A DNA stretch of 49,782 bases from Clostridiales bacterium. Lineage in GTDB: Bacteria > Bacillota > Clostridia > Saccharofermentanales > Saccharofermentanaceae. The notes below the pieces were generated by a model, which had not been told where the DNA came from, searched no databases, and saw only the letters and a program-made list of their open reading frames with translations. The DNA lies in contig JAFWDK010000031.1 of assembly GCA_017513085.1 (NCBI GenBank), positions 1 through 49,782 of the forward strand. Direction: 5' to 3'. Positions 34,101-42,125 of the stretch are shown here, one piece after another; the first letter of the stretch is position 1, and each line of letters starts with the position of its first letter. The position numbers and the translations under genes were made by a program.

Positions 34101-34400
34101 TGAACAAAGGTTTAATCCGGACTGTCCGCCAAGATTCGGAAGAAGCGCATCCGGTCTTTCCTTTTCGATGATCTGTGTCAATCTGGCCAGATTCAGTGGC
34201 TCGATGTAGGTGATATCCGCTACATCCGGGTCAGTCATGATCGTTGCAGGGTTGCTGTTTACCAGAACGATCTCATAACCGAGCTTCTTCAGTGCCTTGC
34301 AAGCTTGAGTACCGGAGTAGTCAAACTCACATGCCTGACCGATGATGATCGGACCGGAACCGATGATCAGGATCTTGTTGATGTCGTCTTTCTTTGGCAT
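31182..34400 (-). CDS. carB: Carbamoyl-phosphate synthase large subunit
   Basis: A 1072-residue enzyme, full length for CarB, that makes carbamoyl phosphate from bicarbonate, ammonia and two ATP for arginine and pyrimidine synthesis. It consists of two homologous ATP-grasp halves: the first begins [20 protein letters not shown], the second [20 protein letters not shown]. A C-terminal allosteric MGS-like domain follows (about 935-1072) and binds UMP, IMP or ornithine in relatives. The ATG at 34400 follows GAGGAAGAG. The gene is alone: carA (the glutaminase subunit) is not in the window, so it must be elsewhere. A hairpin terminator follows. Confidence 0.97.
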   Translation of the reverse strand: [1072 protein letters not shown]

Positions 34401-34573
34401 GGTCTCTTCCTCGCTTTACTAATATTCTTTATATAACTCAAGGGCGTTTTTCGCTGGAAATATAATAACAGAAAAAATCCGATTGTGATACCCAAATATG
34501 AATATTGATTCTACATGCTTTTTATGAAAAAGCACAGGATTTGAAATTGCATCGAAAAATCTTAAAAACGGCG

Positions 34574-34602
34574 TTGACTTTTGACTTTTTGGCGTTCATA
34601 AT
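34574..34602 (+). promoter_or_regulatory. Promoter of the mgtE leader transcript
   Basis: TTGACT (34574-34579) and CATAAT (34597-34602) are 17 bases apart. The transcript would start near 34609, leaving a leader of about 350 bases before mgtE. Between the carB start (34400) and this promoter I see no gene and no convincing carB promoter. Confidence 0.65.
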
Positions 34603-34608
34603 TTCAAT

Positions 34609-34958
34609 AGGTATTCCCTGAAACGGGATGCCGTTTTTGTGTCGTGCCTGACGTAGAGCAGAAGCGGCGCAGACATCTCAAGTACAAGGAGGTGACGAAG
34701 TTGGATAGTTGTGATGGCAGTTATCGAAGGTGTGGCCGTTTTGAGAAAAATGATTCAGATGAGAATCACATACGAACGCCTCTTCGTCACATACAGGAAG
34801 ACTGACCGTGTCAGAGCGGTTCTCCTTGGACAATTGACCGGGTATTGACCGGAAAGAAGAGAATCCTTCGATTTTGATTTGAATCTTTTTTCACATAACG
34901 CTTCCCTTATTTGCCGGCGGCAGAATGCCGAAATTAAGCAAGAGGAGGCGGTTTTCAT
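34609..34958 (+). other. Long mgtE leader, no recognised riboswitch
   Basis: The ~350-base leader contains a small terminator-like hairpin (AAACGG/CCGTTT, 34621-34635), a short ORF with a strong ribosome site (34701-34805), a GATTC/GAATC hairpin within it (34752-34767), and a T-run at 34887-34892 before the mgtE ribosome site. The conserved bases of the M-box magnesium riboswitch were not found. The length and the short ORF suggest regulation by attenuation or leader translation. Confidence 0.5.
34701..34805 (+). CDS. Candidate leader peptide of mgtE (34 aa)
   Basis: A 34-codon ORF starting with TTG, eight bases after a perfect AAGGAGG (34686-34692), and ending with TGA. The peptide is charged and contains two Cys and the acidic run EKNDSDEN near its middle. 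A small translated ORF with acidic or Pro-rich codons upstream of a magnesium transporter recalls the enterobacterial mgtL leader, where translation senses magnesium. There is no sequence similarity that I can claim; the idea is inference. A GTG at 34692 in the same frame overlaps the ribosome site and is less likely. Confidence 0.4.
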   Translation: MDSCDGSYRRCGRFEKNDSDENHIRTPLRHIQED

Positions 34959-36353
34959 ATGGAAAACGAGAACAGAACAAGAAGTGTGATCGTCGAGATC
35001 GTCAAGCTCATCCGTGGAAACAAAACAGCGAAGGAGCTTCGCGAAGCGCTTGAGGATTACCATGACAGTGACATCGCGGACGCGATCGAGCTGATCACCA
35101 AAGAAGAACGACAGAAAGTATATCGTATACTCGGAGCAGAGAAGGTATCCGATATTTTCGCATACCTCGAAGATCCGGAAGAATTCATCGCAGAACTTGA
35201 TATTGAGAAAGCGGCCCGAATCATTGAAAACATGGACGCGGACGATGCTGTCGATGTCCTCGAAGAAGTCGATGAGGAGACGCAGAAGAAGATCATCTCC
35301 TTGATGGACGATGAGAGTTCCCGTGATATTCAGCTCATCCAGTCCTACGAGGAAGATGAGATCGGCAGCAAGATGACTACAAACTTTGTGAACATCAGTA
35401 ACAAACTGACGATCAAGCAGGCGATGAAAGAACTGATCCGCCAGGCGGATGATAATGACAATATTTCCACGATCTACGTGACAGACAGAGAGAACAAGTT
35501 TTACGGAGTGATCGATCTTAAGGACCTGATCAAAGCCCGTGCGGAAGTCCCACTCGAGGATCTGATCATCACATCTTACCCGTATGTTCTTGACCACGAA
35601 AAGATCGATGACTCAATCGAAAAGATCAAGGACTACGCCGAGGATTCCATCCCGGTCCTCAACGAAGCAGGAAATGTCTTAGGTGTTATCACATCACAGG
35701 ATATCATCGAGGTCGTAGACGATGAGCTCGGTGAAGACTACGCACGACTCGCCGGTTTGACCGCGGAGGAGGATCTGAAGGAAACATTGGGGCAGAGCAT
35801 GAAGAAACGCCTGCCGTGGCTGGTGACATTGCTTCTTCTGGGACTTGTCGTATCCACTGTGGTGGGTCTTTTTGAAGCGGTCGTAGCGGAACTGGCTATA
35901 GTGGTCTGCTTTCAGAGCCTGATCCTGGATATGGCAGGAAATGTCGGCACACAGTCCCTGGCTGTAACGATCCGCGTTCTGATGGATGAACAACTGAAGA
36001 CGAGTGAGAAAGTGAAATTCGTATTCAAGGAAATGCGTGTCGGATTCTTTAACGGGCTGCTTCTGGGTTCGCTTGCGTTCCTGGGCATCGGCCTTTATGT
36101 GATGCTTTTCAAGCACTATCCGACCGGCTTTTCTTTCGCGGTTGCGGCATGCGTGGGCGGTTCGCTGTGGCTTGCCATGATCGTTTCGAGCATGGTCGGA
36201 ACCTTGGTCCCGATGTTTTTCCATAAGATCAAGGTGGACCCTGCCGTTGCTTCCGGACCTCTGATCACGACGGTCAACGACCTGGTTGCGGTCGTCACTT
36301 ACTATGGCTGTGCTTGGCTCTTCCTGATCAATCTCTTCCATGCGGTGAAGTGA
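34959..36353 (+). CDS. mgtE: Magnesium transporter MgtE
   Basis: A 464-residue magnesium channel, normal length for the family. Order of domains: N domain of superhelical repeats (about 1-130, with FIAELDIEKAARIIENMDADDAVDVLEE), two CBS domains (about 135-260) that bind magnesium and close the pore, a connecting helix, then five membrane helices (about 285-464). The pore-forming segment VCFQSLILDMAGNVGTQSLAV is present, as is the C-terminal Asn-Asp pair region TVNDLVAVVTYY. A GAGGAGG site precedes the ATG. The long leader upstream suggests transcript-level control. Confidence 0.95.
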   Translation: MENENRTRSVIVEIVKLIRGNKTAKELREALEDYHDSDIADAIELITKEERQKVYRILGAEKVSDIFAYLEDPEEFIAELDIEKAARIIENMDADDAVDVLEEVDEETQKKIISLMDDESSRDIQLIQSYEEDEIGSKMTTNFVNISNKLTIKQAMKELIRQADDNDNISTIYVTDRENKFYGVIDLKDLIKARAEVPLEDLIITSYPYVLDHEKIDDSIEKIKDYAEDSIPVLNEAGNVLGVITSQDIIEVVDDELGEDYARLAGLTAEEDLKETLGQSMKKRLPWLVTLLLLGLVVSTVVGLFEAVVAELAIVVCFQSLILDMAGNVGTQSLAVTIRVLMDEQLKTSEKVKFVFKEMRVGFFNGLLLGSLAFLGIGLYVMLFKHYPTGFSFAVAACVGGSLWLAMIVSSMVGTLVPMFFHKIKVDPAVASGPLITTVNDLVAVVTYYGCAWLFLINLFHAVK

Positions 36354-36440
36354 ACATCCGGAGAACTTTTGTGTTACTATTTTATGTAGGTTGGGTGAAG
36401 GGAGAAATAGTAAAAGCCCACATATAGGAGACATTTTGCT

Positions 36441-38093
36441 ATGAAATCATTTCGTAAAACAGGGACTGCTTGCCTGCTTGCGGCTATGACGGCAGCTACT
36501 CTGTTCAGTAGCGCCTGCAAAAGAATGGATACAGATATCACGACTATGTTATCTTCTTCGGAGACAACTCTGGCTTCGTTTTCTGAAACCAAGACATCTT
36601 CGGAGGACAAAGGATCGAGTGAAAGTGAAACATCCGTATCGGTGGAGACGGAAACCTCTGCTTCTGAGCAACAGGTAGAAGTACCTGATCCGGTCTTTTC
36701 GCGTCTTCGTGAGGAACAGATCACGGATATTGAGCAATCTGACGACTATGGCGAGATCTATATTTTCGGAGAAGGAAAATACGGCTTTTTCGACAGTAAC
36801 GGACGTATTATCTGTGATCCGGTATTTACTTCTGTTGTGACACTATCCAATGGAGACTATGTGGTTATCGGCGCAGAAGGGAAAGCAGGATTCGTTTCTC
36901 ATGACGGATCTATCTATACCGGACTGAAGTATGATGATTACTGCATCGATCGTGTAAGTGGAGAACTGCTTTTCCTAAAGAAAACGGAAACAGGATTCCT
37001 CAGTTATACGTTTAACACAGAAACGGGAAAACAGGATGTTGAAAGAGGTATTGAAGTAGACTATGAAGAATTAGGCATAGATGCATCCGCTGATATTCGA
37101 CTCGTCAGTTCCTGGCGTGATTTTGCGGAACTCTATCTTGCTGCATCGAACAGATATATACTGATCGATGGTCTTACCGGAAAAGAGATCCCGGCTCCAT
37201 CAGAAAAATCGGAATGGGAAGGCCGCTTCTTCCTTGAGAAAAGGGATGAGGAAAGCTTCCGTTTTTTCGACGTGCAGGGGCAGGAATTATTCGAAGAGAT
37301 GCAATACAGTTCGATGGAGTCGAATGATAACGCCTATCTTTTGACAGGGAAAAACGAAATTGATCTCTTTGACCGGGATCTTAAGAAACTGGCTTCGCTT
37401 GAAATTGGAGACAGAAAAGTTGAAGATGTCTATTTTATCAAAGACTGCATTTTCCTGTTCTTCGAGGACACGATCGAGCTTTATGATATGGAACTTTCAA
37501 AGTTGAATTCCCTGACGAAGGAAAAAGATGGTTACTATTTCCCGGCAACATATATTTCCACGCAGAACGATGTTGAACCCGGCACGAAAGCAGAGCCTGT
37601 CCTGGAGTGGCACAATGGTGGAAATACGAAGCTGATCAATATGAAGAACGGAAATACTTTGGATTTTTCCGGTGACTGCCATACCTCTTGCGTAGAGGAC
37701 CGGCTGGTGGTGGAAGAAGCAGGTAAGAAGTGGAAAATCATGAGAGCTTCGGATTTTGAGGTGATGGCAGAGGGGACCGGTGATGTGCGCACTTATGCGG
37801 ACCGAATGAATGGTCAGCTCTATCTGGAATCATTTAATGCCGAAAAAAGAGAAGCGGATAATGGAGAAATACTCGTGTTCAGCAGAGTTATCGACCTTTA
37901 TTCCATGACGGACGGAAGTTCTGTGTTGCAGCAGTTTACAGAACCGGGAGGTGACAATGTTCAGCTTCTGGATATCCGCAATGGCTGTTTACTTTTCCGT
38001 ATAAAATGCGGAAATCAGTCAGGAGATGTATTCACGGATACTCAGGGTAATGTAGCCTTCCGAAATTACGGATCTGACTTGTCCGATGATTAA
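36441..38093 (+). CDS. WG-repeat-like lipoprotein, solitary paralogue
   Basis: A 550-residue surface lipoprotein (lipobox SSAC, Cys26). A Ser/Thr/Glu linker (~27-82) is followed by repeats of the WG/KWG type: the SDDYGEIYIF motif, then KYGFFDSNGRIICDPVF and KAGFVSHDGSIYTGLKYDDY. The rest is beta-strand-rich and likely a propeller. It is related to the four tandem lipoproteins at 42126-49782 but lacks their HWD motif before the first repeat. It has its own ribosome site (AGGAGA) and a terminator. Partner and ligand unknown. Confidence 0.8.
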   Translation: MKSFRKTGTACLLAAMTAATLFSSACKRMDTDITTMLSSSETTLASFSETKTSSEDKGSSESETSVSVETETSASEQQVEVPDPVFSRLREEQITDIEQSDDYGEIYIFGEGKYGFFDSNGRIICDPVFTSVVTLSNGDYVVIGAEGKAGFVSHDGSIYTGLKYDDYCIDRVSGELLFLKKTETGFLSYTFNTETGKQDVERGIEVDYEELGIDASADIRLVSSWRDFAELYLAASNRYILIDGLTGKEIPAPSEKSEWEGRFFLEKRDEESFRFFDVQGQELFEEMQYSSMESNDNAYLLTGKNEIDLFDRDLKKLASLEIGDRKVEDVYFIKDCIFLFFEDTIELYDMELSKLNSLTKEKDGYYFPATYISTQNDVEPGTKAEPVLEWHNGGNTKLINMKNGNTLDFSGDCHTSCVEDRLVVEEAGKKWKIMRASDFEVMAEGTGDVRTYADRMNGQLYLESFNAEKREADNGEILVFSRVIDLYSMTDGSSVLQQFTEPGGDNVQLLDIRNGCLLFRIKCGNQSGDVFTDTQGNVAFRNYGSDLSDD

Positions 38094-38099
38094 ACAAAA

Positions 38100-38135
38100 A
38101 GCGGCCGGAATGGCATTGCTTCCATTCCGGTCGCT
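38100..38135. terminator. Shared convergent terminator
   Basis: AGCGGCCGGAATGG pairs with CCATTCCGGTCGCT (one G-T pair). The T-rich side faces the minus strand (TTTTTGTTT), so it mainly ends the gene at 38158; the plus side is followed only by GATTATTT. Confidence 0.8.
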
Positions 38136-38157
38136 GATTATTTATCAGTTCATCTGA

Positions 38158-38901
38158 TTACTTTGCTTTGAAGCTTACGGCTACATCTCTTGCGATGGAG
38201 AACGATTTGAAGTTGACTTCGTATACGATATTGTCATTGCCGTCATTCTTCGATTCCTTCTTCAATTCGACAGAGTACTTCAGGCTTGCCGACTTGCAGG
38301 TTGCGTAAGTTGTCTTACCGGATTTTAGGCCTTCAAAATCGTTTTTGGAGAAACGATATGACTTCTGTTCAAGGAAGCTTATCCACTGTTCTGTAGAAGC
38401 AGTTTTCATGTTTTCATCATCGATCAGAACAGAAACTCCGTCATCCTGGAAATCAGGAGTATATTCCAGTTTGTATATACCGCACTTTGCAATCGTTGAC
38501 TTAGTTGCACCGAAATTTCCGAATGTGACTTGTACACCGGAACACTTTGCTGTCGTGTTTGAACTGTCGGTCGGAACACCAATAAAGAAAGCGGTGTTGT
38601 AGATCTCTTTGCCATTGACTTCTGTAGTCATGACATTTCTGACTTTGCCATTCACGTCACAGAGGACCAAACCCTTGTCCAATAAATCCTGACCGCTGTT
38701 TCTTGTTGTGATCTTATTGTTCTCGATCGAAATCGAATGAGAAGATGTGAAAAGAAAGTTCGTAGCCAGATAATAACCGCCGAATGCAAGTGCGGCGAGG
38801 ACAATGATAGTAGTGAAGATCTTAGAACCTGCGCCACCCTTCTTCTTGGCAGCCTTCGTGGTGGTTACGCTTGGAACGCCTTGTTCAGTGTTGTTTGACA
38901 T
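38158..38901 (-). CDS. Single-pass membrane protein with extracellular domain, unknown function
   Basis: A 247-residue protein. A short Lys-rich N-terminus (TTKAAKKKGGAGSK) precedes one membrane helix at about 28-46 (IFTTIIVLAALAFGGYYLA). About 195 residues follow outside, with three Cys and several beta-rich stretches. No family recognised. GGAGGG lies before the ATG at 38901. The protein is not a lipoprotein. Confidence 0.75.
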   Translation of the reverse strand: MSNNTEQGVPSVTTTKAAKKKGGAGSKIFTTIIVLAALAFGGYYLATNFLFTSSHSISIENNKITTRNSGQDLLDKGLVLCDVNGKVRNVMTTEVNGKEIYNTAFFIGVPTDSSNTTAKCSGVQVTFGNFGATKSTIAKCGIYKLEYTPDFQDDGVSVLIDDENMKTASTEQWISFLEQKSYRFSKNDFEGLKSGKTTYATCKSASLKYSVELKKESKNDGNDNIVYEVNFKSFSIARDVAVSFKAK

Positions 38902-38981
38902 AAGTTTACCCTCCTAAGTGTTAGTTTGCTTATAGCAATTTCCCTCTTTGTTTTTCCTCTGGGGATGTTATTATGTTGAAC

Positions 38982-38987
38982 ATTATA
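38982..38987 (-). promoter_or_regulatory. -10 box for the gene at 38158-38901
   Basis: TATAAT on the minus strand, about 80 bases before the start codon. The -35 is poor. The stretch 38988-39124 holds nothing I can identify. Confidence 0.4.
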
Positions 38988-39124
38988 GCCCATCTTTATA
39001 AAACATTTAAATAGTTATTAAAGAAATATGACAATGTGTTTTACGATGCCGGAAGAAGAATAGAAGTCTGTTTTTCTGCTTCCGGAAAAAGAGATGATCC
39101 GATTATCACGACAGAAAATGCCAC

Positions 39125-39153
39125 TTGACAAATGAAAATATGCAGAGTAATCT
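39125..39153 (+). promoter_or_regulatory. Promoter of the asparagine T-box transcript
   Basis: TTGACA (39125-39130) and TAATCT (39148-39153) are 17 bases apart. Confidence 0.8.
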
Positions 39154-39169
39154 TACTTCAAATTGAATA

Positions 39170-39463
39170 TGAAAAGCGATGACGAAGAGAAGTAACCTGT
39201 TTTATCGCTTCCAGCGAGTGGGGGACGGTGTAAGCCCCATAGAGTGAATACAGGTGAATAACACTTCCGAGCTGCAAAATGAAATGCCGATGGCGGCAGG
39301 ACGATAGTCGATGCCGATATGCGCAGAGTAGTGGATGCCGTTAGCCGTGCGTCAGTCGGCAGGGTTTGATAGAGCCCGGTAGAGGAGGCTGTGAAGAGCA
39401 GCAATTCAGGTGGTACCGCGATGAATAATCGTCCTGAAGCAGAGATGCTTCAGGACGTTTTTG
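39170..39463 (+). promoter_or_regulatory. T-box leader, asparagine specifier (AAC)
   Basis: Stem I starts AAAAGCGATGACGAAGAG. The specifier-loop helix ACCTGT (39196-39201) pairs with ACAGGT. After it comes GAAT, then the specifier AAC (39260-39262), then A. The antiterminator core TGGTACCGCG is at 39411-39420. The terminator is a perfect ten-pair stem (39431-39440 with 39447-39456) followed by GTTTTTG. Uncharged tRNA-Asn would allow expression of asnS and asnA, which fits both genes. Confidence 0.95.
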
Positions 39464-39583
39464 TTTTCTGAAGTCTTTCTGCAAAAGAACTTTTTGATCG
39501 AGCGCCCCGAGAGATTTTTCGGATGCGAGAGATGCGCGGCAGAAGACGTGCAAAGAAAACGAAATGTGCAAAGGAGAAAAGAA

Positions 39584-40975
39584 ATGGACATTTTGGATGT
39601 AAGAGAGATCTTTAGAAACAGAGAGAAGTATCTTGGAAAAGAGATCACCGTCGGCGGTTGGGTGCGCTCGATCCGTGATTCCAAGACATTCGGCTTTATC
39701 GTACTTCATGACGGTACGTTTTTTGAGCCGCTCCAGATCGTGTATCACGATGCGCTCCCGAATTTTGAACAGATCAGCAAGACTAACGTTGGTGCGGCCC
39801 TGATCGTAAAGGGTACTCTGGTAGCGACTCCGGAAGCCAAGCAGCCTTTCGAGATCCAGGCTACGGAAGTTGTTCTGGAAGGTGATTCCACGTCGGATTA
39901 TCCGCTTCAGAAGAAGCGTCACAGCATCGAATACTTAAGAACGATCACACATCTGCGTCCGAGAACGAACTTGTTCCAAGCGGTCTTCAGAGTCAGAAGC
40001 CTTTGCGCTTACGCGATCCACAAGTTCTTCCAGGAGAGAGATTTCGTATATGTACATACTCCGTTGATCACAGGTTCGGACTGTGAGGGTGCCGGCGAAA
40101 TGTTCCAGGTCACTACACTGGATCTGAACAACATTCCCAGAACGGAAGATGGCGCGATCGACTACAGTAAGGATTTCTTCAACAAGCCGACCAACCTCAC
40201 GGTAAGCGGTCAGCTCAACGGTGAGACCTTCGCGATGGCTTTTAAGAACATCTATACTTTCGGACCGACATTCCGTGCCGAGAACAGTAACACGACACGT
40301 CACGCTGCCGAGTTCTGGATGATCGAGCCGGAGATTGCTTTTGCAGATCTCAAGGACGATATGCTTCTTGCGGAGTCCATGATCAAGTACATCATTAACT
40401 ATGTTCTGGAGAATGCTCCGGAAGAGATGAAGTTCTTCAACGATTTCGTGGACAAGGGATTGATCGAAAGACTGAGACACGTGGCTTCTTCTGACTTCGG
40501 TCATGTAACCTATACCGAGGCGATCGAGATCCTCGAAAAAGTCAACGACAGATTCGATTACAAAGTATCCTGGGGCTGCGATCTGCAGACTGAGCACGAG
40601 CGTTACCTTACTGAAGAAGTCTTCAAAAAGCCGGTCTTCGTTACCGATTATCCGAAGGAGATCAAGGCTTTCTACATGAAGCTCAATGAAGACGGAAAGA
40701 CTGTTGCCGCGATGGACTGCCTGGTTCCAGGAATCGGTGAGATCATCGGAGGATCCCAGCGTGAAGACGATTATGAGAAACTCAGCACACGTATCACGGA
40801 GCTGGGCATGAACCCGGAAGATTATGGTTTCTATATGGATCTTAGAAAATACGGATCCGCCCGTCATGCCGGCTTCGGTCTCGGATTTGAGCGTTGCGTG
40901 ATGTACCTTACAGGTGTTTCCAACATCCGTGATGTCATCCCGTTCCCGAGAACGGTAAATAACTGCGAACTCTGA
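39584..40975 (+). CDS. asnS: Asparaginyl-tRNA synthetase
   Basis: A 463-residue class IIb synthetase that charges tRNA-Asn. The OB-fold anticodon domain is at the N-terminus (about 10-110, [22 protein letters not shown]). The catalytic domain carries motif 2 ([21 protein letters not shown]) and motif 3 ([15 protein letters not shown]) with the usual C-terminus VIPFPRT. The ATG at 39584 follows AAAGGAGA; the frame extends upstream into the T-box terminator but lacks a start there. It is followed 49 bases on by asnA. Confidence 0.97.
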   Translation: MDILDVREIFRNREKYLGKEITVGGWVRSIRDSKTFGFIVLHDGTFFEPLQIVYHDALPNFEQISKTNVGAALIVKGTLVATPEAKQPFEIQATEVVLEGDSTSDYPLQKKRHSIEYLRTITHLRPRTNLFQAVFRVRSLCAYAIHKFFQERDFVYVHTPLITGSDCEGAGEMFQVTTLDLNNIPRTEDGAIDYSKDFFNKPTNLTVSGQLNGETFAMAFKNIYTFGPTFRAENSNTTRHAAEFWMIEPEIAFADLKDDMLLAESMIKYIINYVLENAPEEMKFFNDFVDKGLIERLRHVASSDFGHVTYTEAIEILEKVNDRFDYKVSWGCDLQTEHERYLTEEVFKKPVFVTDYPKEIKAFYMKLNEDGKTVAAMDCLVPGIGEIIGGSQREDDYEKLSTRITELGMNPEDYGFYMDLRKYGSARHAGFGLGFERCVMYLTGVSNIRDVIPFPRTVNNCEL

Positions 40976-41024
40976 TGAGAAATAGAATAACAATAAGAAG
41001 AACAAGTATAAAGGAGTGTTGAAA

Positions 41025-42035
41025 ATGGGTACGATCTATATTCCGGACGGGTACAAGAGCCCGCAAACGATTCGTGAGACAGAAGTCGCAATCAAGGAAG
41101 TAAAGGACTATTTCGAGCGCGCGCTCGCAGATGCGCTGAACCTGACACGTGTGTCCGCGCCACTTTTTGTAAAGCCGGAGTCGGGACTCAATGACAACCT
41201 CAACGGTGTAGAGCGTCCGGTATCTTTCGGGATCAAAGAATTGGATGAGAAGCGTGTCGAGATCGTTCACTCTCTTGCGAAGTGGAAGAGAATGGCGCTC
41301 AGTAAGTACGGCTTCAACCCGGGCGAGGGCCTCTATACGGATATGACGGCGATCCGTCGTGACGAAGAGACGGATAACCTTCACTCCATTTATGTGGACC
41401 AGTGGGACTGGGAGAAGATCATCACGAAAGAGCAGAGGAATGTCGAGACGCTGAAAGAGACGGTGTTCCGTATTTATATGGCGATCAAGCAGACAGAATA
41501 CTATATCTGCGGCAAGTATCACTTTATGGATCCTTTCCTTCCGAACGAGATCCATTTCATCACGACACAGGAACTCGAGGATATGTACCCGGATAAGACG
41601 CCGAAGGAAAGAGAGAACCTCATCACGAAAGAATATGGCGCAGTGTTCCTCATGCAGATCGGTGGCGCACTGAAATCCGGAAAACCGCATGATGGACGTG
41701 CTCCGGACTACGATGACTGGTCCTTGAACGGCGATATTCTGGTTTACTATCCTGTTCTCGGTGGCTCTCTGGAGCTTTCTTCCATGGGTATCCGTGTGGA
41801 TGAGAAGGCCATGGCCAGCCAGCTTAAGATCGCAGGTTGCGAAGAGCGCGCAGAGCTTCCGTTCCAGAAGAGTGTTCTCGATGGCACACTGCCGTACACT
41901 ATCGGTGGCGGTATCGGTCAGTCCCGTATCTGCATGTTCTTCCTGCAGCGTGCACACATCGGCGAAGTCCAGTCCTCGATCTGGCCGGAAGACGTTGTGG
42001 AACAGGCAGCGGCACATGGTGTGAATCTTCTTTAA
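41025..42035 (+). CDS. asnA: Aspartate-ammonia ligase (ammonia-dependent asparagine synthetase)
   Basis: A 336-residue enzyme, normal length for AsnA, that makes asparagine from aspartate, ammonia and ATP. It is a class II synthetase-like fold: [25 protein letters not shown] at the start, then the AIRRDEE and QWDWEKII regions, and [15 protein letters not shown] as the motif 3 equivalent. ATG 41025 has AAAGGAG eight bases before it. It sits in an operon with asnS behind the asparagine T-box, so the operon both makes asparagine and charges its tRNA. Use of AsnA rather than AsnB suggests that ammonia is plentiful. Confidence 0.97.
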   Translation: MGTIYIPDGYKSPQTIRETEVAIKEVKDYFERALADALNLTRVSAPLFVKPESGLNDNLNGVERPVSFGIKELDEKRVEIVHSLAKWKRMALSKYGFNPGEGLYTDMTAIRRDEETDNLHSIYVDQWDWEKIITKEQRNVETLKETVFRIYMAIKQTEYYICGKYHFMDPFLPNEIHFITTQELEDMYPDKTPKERENLITKEYGAVFLMQIGGALKSGKPHDGRAPDYDDWSLNGDILVYYPVLGGSLELSSMGIRVDEKAMASQLKIAGCEERAELPFQKSVLDGTLPYTIGGGIGQSRICMFFLQRAHIGEVQSSIWPEDVVEQAAAHGVNLL

Positions 42036-42046
42036 CAAATAACAAT

Positions 42047-42095
42047 CGCCAACGGTTTCTCGGCACTAGGTCCTCGAAACGTTGGCGTCTTTTTG
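42047..42095 (+). terminator. Terminator of the asnS-asnA operon
   Basis: CGCCAACG (42047-42054) pairs with CGTTGGCG (42080-42087), with a further TTTC/GAAA helix inside and one bulge. TCTTTTT follows. It may also end the convergent lipoprotein operon. Confidence 0.85.
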
Positions 42096-42125
42096 TGTAA
42101 ATAGATCGTGAGAGTGACGATTTTC

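Noticed and set aside
34609..34958. M-box (ykoK) magnesium riboswitch upstream of mgtE
   Set aside because: Expected by context, but the conserved M-box blocks were not found by eye. A covariance-model search could overturn this.
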